A DNA stretch of 64,000 nucleotides, taken from NCBI GenBank assembly GCA_910591455.2, contig OU342816.1:15602138-15666137 (forward strand), given 5' to 3'. The first letter of the stretch is position 1. Each line of letters starts with the position of its first letter. Position numbers and translations under genes: made by a program. Origin of the DNA: Pholis gunnellus. Its lineage: Eukaryota > Chordata > Actinopteri > Perciformes > Pholidae. Positions 12,001 through 25,500 of the stretch are shown here, piece after piece. The notes below the pieces were generated by a model that made no database searches, was not told the origin of the DNA, and saw nothing but the letters and a program-made list of their open reading frames with translations.

Positions 12001-14504
12001 TTGGACGTCACTTGGGTCTTGAATTAAACTCATCTGCTGGTTGGAGAGTGTTTCACAAAATGTGTTTATTTACCTACTTGTTTGACCATTGTGACCTCTC
12101 TCTTTCCCTCGTTTCCCGTCGTCTCTTGGTTTTTTTTCAATGAGTCGTAACGTTGTGTGTTATTGTGTGTGTGTTTTTAGGATCGAATCATCGACGCCGG
12201 GCCCAAAGGGAACGAGGCTCGCTTCATGAACCACTGCTGTCAGCCGAACTGTGAGACGCAGAAGTGGACGGTGAGCGGAGACACCCGGGTGGGACTGTTC
12301 ACTCTCGTCGACGTCGCTGCAGGTAAATAAAATATATAACCACTGTAATCAGAGTATTGGACATCACACACACAAGTTTAATGGGGAAAAACAAATGAGG
12401 AATGCTTACGTGGAGGTATTTTGTGTGTTTCTGTTTAGGCACAGAGCTCACTTTCAACTACAACCTGGAGTGTTTGGGGAACGGGAAGACGGTCTGTAAA
12501 TGTGGGGCACCAAACTGCAGCGGCTTCCTGGGTGTCAGGCCAAAGGTGAGGGCGATGACACAAATTGAAATGCTCATATATTGTTTAACACCTGAAGTCA
12601 GTGGTGGAAGAAGTATTCAGATCCTTTACTGAAGTAAAAGTACTAATACCACACTGTTAAAATACTCTACCACAAGTAAAAGTCCTGCATTCAAAACCAT
12701 ACTTAAGTAACATCATGTAGCCTGCGAAACAAATGTACTTAAAGTACTTTTAGTTGCATTAACGTTGAGTAAATGTACCGAGTTACAAATTATTTAAATG
12801 CCAAAATCAGTCAATTGAAAGGTAAACATGAAGTCAGCTCAACAAAAGCTCTGTTTAAAGCTTCTCTCCTCTCCAAACCAGAACAACCCTCCATCTGACG
12901 ACAAAGGCCGAAAGATGAAGAGGAGGGGCCACGGCAAGAGGAAGAAGAAGGTGGTGGTGACCAAAGAACGAGAGGACGAGTGTTTCAGCTGCGGAGACGG
13001 AGGACAGATGGTCTCCTGTAAGAGACCCGGCTGTCCCAAAGTCTACCACGCCGACTGCCTCAACCTCACCAAGAGGCCTGCAGGTCAGTGGCTCTCTGTT
13101 TAACACAATAACTCATTTTCTTTTGGTGAAATCTGTGGTGTTTGGCAAATGCAGTCACAAATGCAGTCACAAATGCAGTCTTCAGGTGAGTTTTCCCTGG
13201 AAAACTACACGGTAAAACATTTCAGGGATATAAACGGCCGTCCGAGTATATTTTGCGAGCCATTTTAGCAGCGGAAGAGATTCATACACCTGCATATACA
13301 TTTTTGATAAATAAATAACCTCAGAAGACAAAAAAAACATTTCATTTTCATGATTGAAAACCTTTGAACGACGGCGTGTGTATCACAGTAGAAACATTAA
13401 TCGGATTCTGGTTGTTGAAAGTGACCAATCAAAGGAGCAGAGGCTTCAGCCACTGTTTATTTCATTCAGTTGTGAGCGCGTAGGAAGGGTCGAGCTTGTG
13501 CTTATCACAGCCCCGAGCTTGTGGGATCGCATTTGTGCACGAGGAGCAGAAATGCTCCCTCGTGAGGATGTTTTTCGCATGCAGATATTGTTCAGAGCTT
13601 CTTTTGTACTTTCCTTGACGTCCTTGTCTGTATATTCATTGTAGGTCGCTGGGAGTGTCCGTGGCACCAGTGTGACATATGTAACAAGGAGGCGGCGTCC
13701 TTCTGCGAGATGTGCCCCAGCTCCTACTGCAACCAGCACCGCGAAGGCCTGCTCTTCATCTCCAAGCTGGACGGCAGGCTGTGCTGCAGCGAGCACGACC
13801 CCTGTGGGCCCGACCCGCTGGAACCAGGGGAGATCCGCGAGTACACGCCCGAGCCCAGAGCCCTGACCTCGGGGCTGGGCATGGCCGTCATCCCCTCTGC
13901 TGCTTCTAGCACCACCGCCAGTCCGAAACCGACCGCCAGGAAGGTGCAGGAGATCAGGGCCGGCGGCGGCGCGCGTCCCTCCGAGTCACTCCCCGCGTTG
14001 TCCATCCCGGTACCCATCACTATTCCTGTCGCCGCGCCAGCTTCCTCGCCTCCCCCCAGCAGCTCAGATGCTCCCAGCAGCCCTCCAGCGTATGACCTCC
14101 CGCACTACTCGCCCATCTCCTCGTATGAGGAGGAGAGGGATGTCTTAGAGGACGAAGATGAGGAGGAGGAGGAGGATGATGAGGATGAAGAGGAGCTGCT
14201 GGAGGAAGTGGAGGAGGAGTCGGAGGAAGAGGGCGAGCTGGGGAGGCAAAAGTCAGATTCTCACGAAGAGGATGGAGAGGCGGTGATGGAATATGTTGAG
14301 ATCAAAGAAGACGAGGAGGAGGAGGAGGAGGAGGAGGAGGATGATGATGAGGCGGGCGAGGATGATGAGGCGGGCGAGGATGATGAGGCGGGCGAGGATG
14401 ATGAGGCGGGCGAGGACGAGGCAGACGACGACGATGATGACGACGAGGACGATGAGGAGGACGACGACGATGACGAGGAGGAGGAGGAGGAGGAAGAGGA
14501 GTGA
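1..14504 (+). CDS. nsd1: nsd1, histone H3 lysine-36 methyltransferase (5' part outside window)
   Basis: Nuclear enzyme that mono- and dimethylates H3K36. Twenty exons read from splice signals: 1-1908 (open from base 3, 5' partial), 2712-2824, 2985-3228, 4020-4120, 4693-4735, 5061-5287, 5587-5724, 6156-6279, 6931-7131, 7216-7395, 8689-8845, 9099-9304, 9396-9508, 9883-10029, 11164-11286, 11417-11533, 12181-12322, 12439-12545, 12882-13083, 13645-14504. All phases agree, giving 1816 residues with no internal stop. Domain order: low-complexity region, PHD fingers (5721-8790), second PWWP (about 8800-9300, RWWPAE core), AWS (9883-11200), SET (11200-12500, with NHCCQPNC and ELTFNYN), post-SET CKCGAPNC, then a PHD/C5HCH pair (12970-13810). 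The first PWWP must lie upstream of the window. NSD1 is preferred over NSD2/NSD3 because of the long 5' exon, the matching linker sequences and the rab24 neighbour. The tail after C5HCH is much shorter than in mammals and very acidic. Confidence 0.97.
8385..8600 (+). repeat. Dispersed repeat copy 1 in the nsd1 intron before the 8689 exon
   Basis: This stretch matches 10780-10985 in another nsd1 intron, same orientation. Shared anchors are a phrase around 'gattcat.a.gagtctt' and, further on, 'tttttggtctccaccaactc' followed by a 'ctatctctttagc'-type phrase. No coding potential; family unknown. Confidence 0.6.
10780..10985 (+). repeat. Dispersed repeat copy 2 in the nsd1 intron before the 11164 exon
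   Basis: Diverged copy of the element at 8385-8600, with the same order of shared blocks. A short (TA)n tract lies upstream at about 10566-10583. No splice-compatible exon is seen in this 1.1-kb intron. Confidence 0.6.
12600..12790 (+). repeat. Teleost dispersed repeat, 'GTAAAAGTAC' type
   Basis: Contains the phrases 'gtggtggaagaagtattcag', 'actgaagtaaaagtacta' and 'acaagtaaaagtcctgcatt', which I recognise from many teleost introns. It sits in the nsd1 intron between the post-SET exon and the last PHD exon. Related copies are at 27180-27395 (reverse), 38625-38800 and 58985-59285. Confidence 0.7.
14147..14501 (+). repeat. Acidic Glu/Asp C-terminal tail with an 18-bp coding minisatellite
   Basis: The last part of the nsd1 terminal exon is almost pure GAG/GAT/GAC codons. 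Between about 14340 and 14420 there are four near-perfect copies of an 18-bp unit encoding DDEAGE. The frame stays open to TGA at 14502-14504. Long open frames on the other strand and in the other + frames here are by-products of the purine-rich repeat. Confidence 0.9.
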
Positions 14505-16030
14505 CGCACAGTGGATTATTATTACAACTGCAGGCAGCGAACCCTCCCAGGGAAGATAAACCAATCACAAGTAGCCCAGTCTGTCACTGTATGGAGGAAA
14601 TTTTAGGACAAAACTAAATCAGCACATAAATAAAGTGTTCACGAATCAAATAAATAAACAGAATAAATACTGTATAGAACCATATTTATACACAGACTTT
14701 TCTTTTATTATTTATTTAGTTTTGTCCTAATAATCGGTTACACGCTCGGTTCATGACTCGGTGACTTTGCACACACTAGCGCTGGCTGCACCTTCATATG
14801 GGAGATCTGACAAAGACAATTATCTGGAACTTCTACATAATGTACAACTTGATATTTGTAAACATAGTTCACTCCAATATACTTGTTTTCTCTCACAGAT
14901 ATCACCTGCTGGTTTGTTTTGGTATTTGTTCTCAGTAGTATTTCAAGCAAGTTGACCCTGCAAAACGTACGTAGTTGGAGGCGGTTGTTGTATCTGCAGA
15001 GCCAGTGTGTATACTGTCGGTGTTTCGTGCTAGAAAAGACTGCACTGTACTGTAGCTTCCTGTCGAGGTCGGGTGAACTCTTCATTCTTCGGCCCACGTA
15101 AATGACCTCGACTTGGTTACATTTCAAATCAAATAGTAGCCACGTTTTTTTAAAAGAACCAGAAAAAAACAACATGAATTTACCTGTCATCTGCTTTCAA
15201 ACATGAACACCGCTCCAAACTTTTTTTCCTTGTGGTCAGTGGACATCGGTTACGTTTATTATTTACGGTTATACTTGACACAGGAGTCGTTGCTTCCATT
15301 CACTCCCCTCCAGCTCCAGTTGGTCCCGATCATTTGATGGTGCTTCAACATCAGAGTATCAATAAAGTGTGAAAGTGCCACATGAAGATGTTGCTGCCTG
15401 GCGAAGCCTCAACATGAGTTCACACGACAAGCGATGCTGCTAGTTTTAGACCGAAGCTGGCAACGAAAAGAAGCGGGGACAAAAAGAAAAAAGGATCTAT
15501 AATTGACGATGATTCAGTGTTTGCCTGAGATTACCCTTCATGCCTCAGAGAAAGTGTTTATACAGTTTATACCGCCAAAGCTGTCTTGTAGCTCCACAAG
15601 GAGACGGGTTGGACACTCCAGAAGCTCATATCCATCACTAAAGTCAGTCTTGCACTGCGTGTGCTCTGTGGTCATTGTTTATAAACTGCTCTGTGAGGCA
15701 CAAATGATGACGGGGAAACAGAAAAGTCTTCGACGGGACGCTTGAAACGACGGACTCCTGCTGTGACGCTTACTCCAGTATATGTTCTTGCCACATGTGT
15801 TTTCGCTCTGTCTCCAAGCTAAATATTGTCTGTGTGTTATCTGCCGATGCCTTAGCGTGTTTTTCTTTGGAGATATTTTTAAGGAATGGTTTTGGCGCCT
15901 GTGAAAGCCAAGTGTCCCTATTAATGCCTTTTTACAGTTGCCCAACAAGCAGTGTTTCATTCCAGTGTAATTATGACCTGTTAGATCTCAACCATTGACC
16001 TGTTAAAACAACTGCTATATATAAATATAT
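14505..16030 (+). other. Probable nsd1 3' UTR
   Basis: No coding signal follows the stop. Several AATAAA hexamers occur, at about 14628, around 14650-14665, and at 15361-15366. Which one is used cannot be decided from sequence. Mammalian NSD1 has a multi-kilobase 3' UTR, so the transcript could extend past 15.4 kb. Confidence 0.5.
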
Positions 16031-19000
16031 AAGAAAAAGAAGTTATGAAATAAGCTTTTTACTGGCCTCGTTCTTTTTTTTTATTTATTGGTTCAACATG
16101 AAGCAGCATAAGAAATATAGATCTTTGACTGTGAGCATCTCGGACATTATTTCTATGGCGTTTTGAATCATATGTGGCTTTAAATTTGTTTTAATTCAAT
16201 TATATCACAATTCAGCATTCCTGGAAGATCATGTAACCTCTCAAGTGCTTTAAAACATATAAGATCAACCACAACAACTCCCACAAGCCCTTGTCAGAGT
16301 GACACATGTTAATTAGCATCACTGGAAACGTTGTTGCTGAATTCTAACCAAACATCATCCAACGAGATTAAATATCCTTTAATTTAAGCCGTGTTGATGT
16401 TTTACTGTCCAGCACAGTGTTCGATACCTCTTTAGCGTAGAATATGCACAGAAAAAACATGTTTCAGCTTTCCAGAAAGACCTATTAGCATGCCAAACCG
16501 TCATTATTTCATTATTAAAGGTTGAGAAATAAACCCCATAAACATGCTTCAGCTATTTCTAATGCTGTCTTTTTTTAAGGTTATAAAAATATAATCCCTC
16601 ATATAGTCATAACACAATCAGTAGTAATTGACCATATATTTGCTGTTTGAAGTGTTTTACAGTCTATTTTATGATGGTGGTCTATGGGGGGAAATGCGTT
16701 TTGGTCTATTTTTCCCCCGTTGCAGTACTGTGAGTGGTCACATGGGACAAATGACCAGACAGAGTAGCAGTGCTGAAGCCAACTCTCAATACATCCATGA
16801 TTTAGCTAAAGGTAGCAAACGAGTAAAATAGGCCTTTTAGCTGCTTCAGTTGCAGGTTCTTGTGCATGGTGGCTCTCGGTCATGACTTACCGTTAGCCGT
16901 CGTTAGTGTTATTAGGAACACCTGTGCTTTTGCCAACACAACTCTGGTTAATTGTTTCTCTAACGGAGGGAAACTGCAGTCAAAGTGAACAATACCAGAT
17001 ATCTGATAGTCAAACAGGAAATGGAGATGCCTTGGTAAACTTTATTTTTCACTTTGCACAACTCGTAGGTGTTGTCTGAGACATATCTTTTGGATTCAGC
17101 CATGAGAAGGAAGGGGGCGCCAGAGAGGAGGTCTAATCAGCTGAAAGAAGGAGAAACACCTGTGTAGGTGAGCCACAGGTGAGTTAAAAGAAAAACACAA
17201 AAATGACAAATTACCAGAGATAAAGTGGAAACAGATGAAGAAACTCTCTGGTGTCGATGCATTTGAAGATTTAAATTAAGTTTTGCAAAGATGAATCACA
17301 GGCCAGGCTGTACCAGAGTGTAAACATGTAATACATTCACAGTAAACACAGTGCTCCAAAAATAATGGCATCGGTAATAAATAATGAATCAGCATTTATT
17401 TTAACAGCAGGAACGTTGTAAACGAGGTCTCCGGTGTAAATCAGCTTGCGTAGTGATCTGTTTCAAGTCAAGAAGGAAGTCATGTTTTTTTCCTTTTACT
17501 TTTCATTTTTCTACTTGATTTAAACTGAATTTTATGCTTTTTAAGACTTTTCAAGACCTGCAGACTTTGTCTCTTTATTTATTTCCAGTGGTGTAGCTCA
17601 TCTGTGCTTTTTGGGTCATGATCAATTCTGACCACAGAGGAGAGTTTATATTTTAAATTACTATAATACAGGTTGTGTTTTACAGTACAAAGCATGGGTA
17701 ATGGGCTCAACGATTTTGTCGATTCCAGTGACATTTTGGCTGTTTTCAAGGGATTTTATTTGGCTTATTGTAACGTCCCTTTTTGAGGCACAAGCTTTTA
17801 TGTAAATGTTTATTTTCCTTCTTAGTGGAGATGTACGACGTGAGATGATACTACGGAGACGTTTGAAACCAGCAAAATCATCTGTAAGTGGAATAAGCTG
17901 CTGGAAACACCAAACTGAATACAAAAAAAACGTTTTCTATGCGCCACAGATTGAGTTCTGTAGGCCGTGATGCATTCATATTAAGGTTGGTGATGATTTG
18001 CAATACATTTTTAGATTTTTAAAAACAGTATATTGCCATTATTTTTCAATCAAATGCTTAAAAAGCTCAGATATTATACACAAAGGCAAACAAAAGTGTG
18101 GATCGATCACTTTAAAATCTTTCAGAGCTTTTTAAACATTATTTTAACCTTACACAACATATTTGTACTTTACTCCGGTCTGTCTGAAACAGCCCTCAAT
18201 ATAAAATATTGTGCATCAAATTATCAACACATGAAACGTCAACACATCAAAGCAGCAACATGGAGGAAACTCATATTGTGTCAATTTATTTCCCCACGTC
18301 TTCCTGGCAGCACAACTTAAAAGGCAATAAATTAAGAGTTAAATACAGCTGAGGACATTGAGATGACAGTTTGAGCCGCGTTACAACATTCACCCAGTTA
18401 AGAGTTTTTTTTCCTGTGTTGGTGAAATATGCTGTTTCTCACCACAGAGGGGAACTTTGATCAGTGTTTCTTAAAAACCTCAGCGCTAAGGAACATTTCA
18501 CCGAAAGAAAAGTTGACAGTCACATTTTCAAGTGTACTTTGCATTTGAAATGACCAAATAGATCATTTAGAGCTTGAATGTAGAAAGAGTAACTGTCCTT
18601 TTATTATTGCCTTTCAGTGAGCGCAGGCCATGCAATTGAATTAGAGATGTTATTATAGTCGCTTTTAAATCAGACTCTTAGCTGATGCTGCAAACGTACA
18701 GGAGCGTTTGGTGCGCGCTGTCACTACGGATGTATTATAAGAACTGGATTCATTTGAAGGAAAGTCACTCACCCAGCACATAAGCCCAAAAATGATATTA
18801 GGATTGCACAAGAATAAGAAATATTGCAGTACCACACATGACCACCGGCAGCATGGTAGTGCCCTATCCAGCTCTCTTAATACATCCATAACGTCTTTCT
18901 AAACGCTTTTCAAAAGTTTTAAACAAACGCTATCTACTGCGGGGTATTAAGGCCTTTATAAGGCTCATTGGTATCAATTCATTCATGAGTTGTACCAGAT

Positions 19001-19564
19001 TTGCAAAAAGAATAATACATTTTAAGTAAGTTGTTTTTTTTGTAGCCTATTTGGCTTCACTCCATTTGTGTCGGCTTCATCGAAGATGACTGACAGACAG
19101 GTTTAAACAGGTAAACAAAAATGAACTGCTGTAAACAAACCCTCCACCCTCCTGAAGCACTGCACTTCTCGCTCAATCAATCACGTTTTCTCTGCCAGTC
19201 CGTGTTCAGTGGGATCCATCTTTTTAACTTCAGATTGATAAACGCCACCGCTTTAGAGACACGTTTACTTCCACGGTCAAGAAGCTACAGAAGAAAAGGG
19301 AAATGAGGAAGTGTTGTTTGTTTGAATCCCTCTATCCTACCCAGTAACAGCTGCAGTAGATCCTCTTCCATAAAGTCTTAAAGCCGTCAGTTCTTTATGG
19401 CACAAAAGAAATGAACATAACAAGTTTTTAACAGAACTGCTTGATTTTTTGTTTTTCTTTTCTTCCTTCTTCTGTGACTTCTTCCCTTCATCCAGTTTAT
19501 CCACGTTTTTTCCTCCAGCCAAAGGAAGGTTACCGCTTCTGTTTCCCTTCCTGTTGCCCCGGCA
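16031..19564. other. Convergent intergenic region between nsd1 and rab24
   Basis: I see no convincing exon. It is AT-rich and should contain the rab24 3' UTR on the minus strand; candidate minus-strand AATAAA signals appear as TTTATT near 17574, 18284 and 18598. Short reading frames here lack splice support or recognisable domains. Confidence 0.5.
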
Positions 19565-22500
19565 TCAGTTATTATGGCAACAGGAGTAGAAATACGAGTC
19601 TTTCTTCTGGCCCAAGTCTACTCCCGTCTCCTCTGCTGCAAAAACAGGAAGAGACTTTATGTTCAAAAGGCTTGTCTTTATAGCAGCTTTGGGATCAGTG
19701 AAGGAAAACTTGCCCCCTTTAGATAAACGTTCTCACACTTTGGATTAAACGACCAAGATAGAACCGTGAGCTCTGGAGCTGCTTTTCTTTCCTTTGGCTG
19801 GAGCCAGGCTAGTTGTTTCCAGTCTTCATGCTAAGCTAGGCTAACCACCTTGCTTGGTATTTAGTGTGCAGCTTTATGAGACAGTTTCGCAGTAACGTTA
19901 CGAAGCGTAGAGAGCCAGAGTAAATAAGTAACACGTAACAATTTAATGCTTCATCCACACACTCGTCACAGTGCAGGAAAGCACAACGAGTGCTTTGTTT
20001 GGCTTATTTTCCTGTAATCAATGTAGCATTAAAGCATGGTGGAATTAACAAGATAGCTAGTAAATGGACGGTTCGACAAGCTTCACAATCCCACCGTGCT
20101 TTAATGCTGCACTGGTTACAGAAAATGAGCCGAAAAATGGGCTGGTGGTCTAACGGTCCCTCCGCCTCACTCCCCGCCGCTCGTTTGGTTTATATAGAGG
20201 TCGGTATGTTTCAAAATCCTCCTTTTTAGATTGCATGCAAAGGATTCCTGAGTTTTCGTGGATAGAATACTCACGTGTCATATACTGGAAGGCAGTAGTG
20301 TTGTAATCCTCAGCAACTTTCTGGAACAACTCATCTGTCAGAAAGCAGATGAAAGAATAAAGCTCGCCAGTTTCCATCAAGACCGGATTAAAAAGAGATC
20401 CACTCAGGTTCATAATACCTGGTTTATAAAAAGCAATAACTGTGCCACATTTAGTTTCTAACAAGCAGCATGTTTGATAAGAGAGGCTCCAAAAACCCTT
20501 CCTCCATGAACCCTAGTACACTGTCACCATTACATTATCTACGCCAGCATACGTGCAGCAACAAACAAGCCTTTACTGTTGTTCTCAAGTGGAATTTGAC
20601 TACTTTACACAAGTTAATGTTGTGTTTCAGCTCATGGTCCACGGTATACTGTATTATATCATGTTCACATGCGTGTGCTTGTTTCTCTTTTCTGATCTGT
20701 GAAGCTTGAAATGCACTTGTACATGATGTTAAGTGTTGTCGAGCTTGAACAGAAAAGAGGCTCTCAGTGGTCATCTCTGTACAAAAGCTGATTATCTTTG
20801 ACAATATTTTTTACTGTGATTACAGGGATTTGGTCCCACTGATGGCTCTCTGTGGTGCATCTGTCATCGAAGTCAAATTCTGATAACGTGACTGGCTTAA
20901 GAGTTCCACTGAGGGTTAGAAAATCACTTTGTGAAAATAGTCTCTATGAGAGACCAATGTCTCAATTTGACTCATGTCTGACATATTTATGCTTTTACAC
21001 AATCAGACATATTTTCAAATAGCAAACATTTCACTATTACCCTCCTCGATATCATTTAAATGTTTGCAATCGAAGAATTTCTGTTATTTAGTTTTATTTA
21101 CTTCTCCTTGGGAAATTTGAGTTTAAAGCTCATTTGAATTAGTTTGACTGGCCAACAGCAGCAGCTCCTTCGACAGTTATTTTTGGGCAGTGAATGTGCA
21201 ACATTGATGCCTATCCGTTGAAGTAATGGCTTTATGTCAATCACACATAGCTGCCCATTACATATTTCTTACTGGTTTTATCAAGACATGAGGGACACTC
21301 ATCCCTTCTTATCACAATGATACTACTACATTTTCTCATCAGTTTAATCATTTATTAGATAATTCTGTGATGCAGTGCACACGCATAGAATGATGAGAGA
21401 TGTTTACTTGAAAATTGAAAATGTGCAGAAGAAGTTGTGGTCTTATTATTGAGGTTGTAAGAGGGGTTAAAAACCTGTTTCTCCCTCTCGACGTGAGGTA
21501 CTGAAGAATCTTGACAGATTGTAAAGCTAGTTTGGCGTCTCTGGTCTGACTCTCGCATGGTTAAAATCGTACCTATCTAAAAGAACACAGTGTGTTTTCT
21601 TTAATAATAGTAAATCTACATTTTCTGTTGTGAAATTAGGAGCACCCCAGAGCTCTGTTCACTGCTATGCTATTCCCAAAATGTTTTCCTTACCTAACGT
21701 GACTAATGTAAAAGTGACAGAGGGCCTTTAATGGACTGAAAACCAACGTTAAATTAGCGTTTATGAATGAAGGTGCCGGTTTAAAAGGGGGTGAATTCAA
21801 ATGAGGTAAACCTGCTAAATGGAGACTTTCTCGTTCAAATGTTCCAAACAGACTTTTCATGCGGAAAAGTGTCTTTCCTGACTATCTGCTATGTTGGGAT
21901 GGGTGATGTCTTACAATAATCAAGTGAGTTTATGTGCGAGAAAAGTTGCCAACATTTGTCAATATTAGAGTTCTGAGGGAAACTCACTTCCTCAATTGAC
22001 AGACCGTGAATAAATACAGCTGTGATCACAGCCAACCGCCCGTGTTAAATACGTTCTGCAGGATGACTGACGGTGTGACTCACCCACGTTATTTCCTGTT
22101 TTACTGGAGGTCTCAAAAAGCAGCGCACCGATCTCTGTGAAGCAAACCAAAGCAGGGAGGTTAAACGTCAGTCGGCTGCTGCACAAACGTTTGAAAGAGA
22201 GGTTAACCATTTGATTATATATCCTTTGACCACGTTCAGGACGTTTACAAGCCTTTAGTTTGGTCAGTAACCTAATCTCAAATGTCCAGGTAAATAGTAA
22301 AACCTGTTTTCAGGTTTAAAGATTAACTCTGTTAACACGGCTAGAATGTAAAGCCTTGAACTGGTTTCTGCAGGGTTCACCAAGTGCAATCTAAGATATT
22401 TTAGCTTTTACCCGTTTTCACAGTTTTATCGGCTGACGTCTGAAAGCATGATGGAAAAATTAGGCCCCAGAAGTCAGTACTTCTTAGCAGTATATTTTAA

Positions 22501-25500
22501 AAAAATTCAGAATATTATTAATGGAATCAAAGCAACCTGGACCCAGATAAGTGGCAGAAATGCATTAATGGATTAACCAATTAAAACTGATTAATTTAAT
22601 TTAAGATTTTGAATATTATGAGACGATGAGCTTCCTCGCTACTGAAAGCCTGCAATCAGATACAAGAACATACAGTTGAAGTTATAATGCCCTTTTTTTT
22701 TTTGAGGATACAAATTTCAATGCTTGTTAAGACTTTTCATGACCTGCAGACCCTGTGAAGGGTGTTTGACATGTGGAGTTTGTACATTAATAAGAAAGGA
22801 AACTATCAGTGTGGCATAATATATAAACAACCTATTAGTGCACATAAATATGAAGCTAAAATAACCACATCGATCTGTTGTATTCTGCTGTTCAGACATC
22901 TAAATGAAGGCTCCATAACAGTACTGTACCTTATCAATCACACACAGTTCTGTACAGATTAGAGCACCAGTATAGTGACCAGTTTATAACCGGGAGATGG
23001 TATTTACCGTCAGCAAAGTCCTGAGCATCGTGGTAGTCGATTTGCCGCAGGCTACGATCTCCCTCAATCAGGTCGCTCTTAGTGCCACACAGGTAGATCT
23101 TACAGTGCTGGAGAAGACAACACAGTCAAGAGAAACTAAACACAATGTTACAGAGTTACAGTTAAGCTCTGTTACATTTAACTTTAGACTAGAAAAGCTC
23201 TCTTACTTCCTCGCAGTTCTGCAGCTCCTTCACCCAGAACCGAGCTCGCTGGAAGCTGCTGGTGTCGGTCATATCTAAAAGTCAGAAATAAGATATGTAT
23301 GTAAACACAAACGTGCATAAAGCGCACAAGGACAGCAAAGCCAGAACTCGGAGCCAGGACTAATCCACCAGCTATTGATTCCTCTCAATGAAGAGTCATG
23401 TAAAAAAAGATTTAAAGGCTGAAGTAAAGGTTTAACACTAACACAAACAGAAACAACTGGATGGTAAACGGTGATATATTTACATATAAAAGAATGTCCG
23501 TTACATTGAAGCCCTTTGCCAAACAAGTTCCCACAATGCTGATTAAGTCTATCACCACCCGTCTTGTTGGAAATTGGAACTCCAAGCCAAAGCCAAAACA
23601 AATCCTCCTGCTATAAGTACCAGCAGCACAGTGCTCTGTTCCCCATTGAAAGCGCCACAAAAAGTAACCATGTGCATTCAGTTCTGTATGTTCATTTACA
23701 AATGCATACAGCTGTGGCCCAAATACTAAAAGAGCTCCCAGAGTTCTGACACCTGAGTGCTGTCGTTAAGATGATTAGGATGAGTGCAGGTTTACCGTAG
23801 CAGACTATGGCAGCCCGGGCTCCTCTGTAGTAGATTCTGCTCATGGCTTCGTAGCGCTCTGATCCAGCCGTGTCCTGAGTGAGACAGACGGAGAAAGAAA
23901 AATACTGAGATCCATCTTCCAGTAATGTCTCGGCTCTCACACCTGAGATCTGAAAATAACTGTTAACAGTCTCCTAGAACGCCCATGCAGGCTTTAAATG
24001 CCTCGTAATCCCCAGTGTGACAAGCTAAAAGCTAATTTCCCCTAAATGCTATAAAAGTTCTGGAATCACCTAGAAGGAGTCATTTATTTCAGTCATTAAC
24101 AATTTTTCCAAAAATAATGCACTTAGAAATTAAAGCAATATATAAATAACAATAAGACAATAAATTAAAGTGAAAACTTAAACTCAACTGTTTCTTTTGG
24201 TTATTATTTAATAAAACTTTCCAAAAAATTGTTTATTAAGTCTAATCAATCTACAGATAAGGTACTGTAATATGTCATGCATAGATCATTTATCCAACAC
24301 AGAAGAATCAGAAGTGGAAACAAATATTTTTCATCATCACATGCATGATAAAAGGTATTAGTTATTCAAATAGTCTACAAGTTCATCGTGTTTGTTTTTA
24401 CTTTAACCAAGTCTCACAGCAACATTTCCTCTGAAAAAATTAAATAATTTGTAATACTAATGCTGAATTTATACCATTCATCTTATTGGAAAACTTAGAT
24501 AAACAAATAAAAAGACCATGGATTAAAAATAAACGGTCTGTGGTTGAGATGCATTGTGGGTAATGTAGGCGCCAGGTTTTGATGGGAAAATGATGTATAA
24601 AACAAAGACAATAAATCTGGTTCTGCTGTATTTATGTTGATCCTTTTTTAGTTTTAACCGTCCACCTTGAGTCAGACAATGTTAGAGGAGTACAACGCTG
24701 AATCCGATGCCAAGTTGTGGGACTGATGCAGAAAACAGACTAACATTCATATCCGGTAGCCTCTAACTCACCCATATTCCCAGAGTGATCACTTTCTCTC
24801 CCACCTGGATTGGTTTGGCAACAAAAGCAGCACCGATAGTCTGTCAGGACGAGAAAATAGGCATCAGACATTCATGGATGGAAATGTTGGGAGTCCCTGT
24901 AGACTGGGGGAACTGTCTAAACGATAACATGGAGCTTCTGCTCATAATCCTGCAAAAGTCATTTACATTTACATTTTCTTTGCAGTTAGCTGTGAACTGG
25001 TAATCAGCAAATACTGTACGGTGGAAGTGTGGGTTAACCTGGTTACTGAGTGTTTGCGTAATACAGAGATTTTAGTTTTTGTCATTCCGACTTATTGCGT
25101 GTAGATTGACAGTCAAAAACAATAACATTCAATCCTTTATAAATTAAATATATAATGCAAAAAGTGAAGAAGTCAGAGTGCTGTTACAGTTTGTGTAATC
25201 GTGCCGTTACGGTTCCGTGCATGCAGAACACACGGGATACAGAATGATGCACATAAAGCGGAACCAAAGTTCATACGCGCGAGTCTTTAAGCCATATGCA
25301 GTTAGCACATCTGCTAAAATTAGCACAACAAGCGGATCAGTCACAATATGACGAACACAAATAAAACAGCGGCGCTGGAATACCGGCTTGTGGGTGCAAG
25401 GTCAGCTACAACAGCAACAGAGTCGTGTGTAAGACGAGGACGGAGTGTTAGTTCACAGTTCACAATGTACTGCTTAATACAGTGCAACATAACTGCATTA

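Noticed and set aside
14253..14568. Ser-rich, Leu/Val-rich and Pro/His-rich frames opposite or offset to the nsd1 tail
   Set aside because: They are other readings of the GAG/GAT repeat; the + frame continues the nsd1 domain order and ends at a stop.
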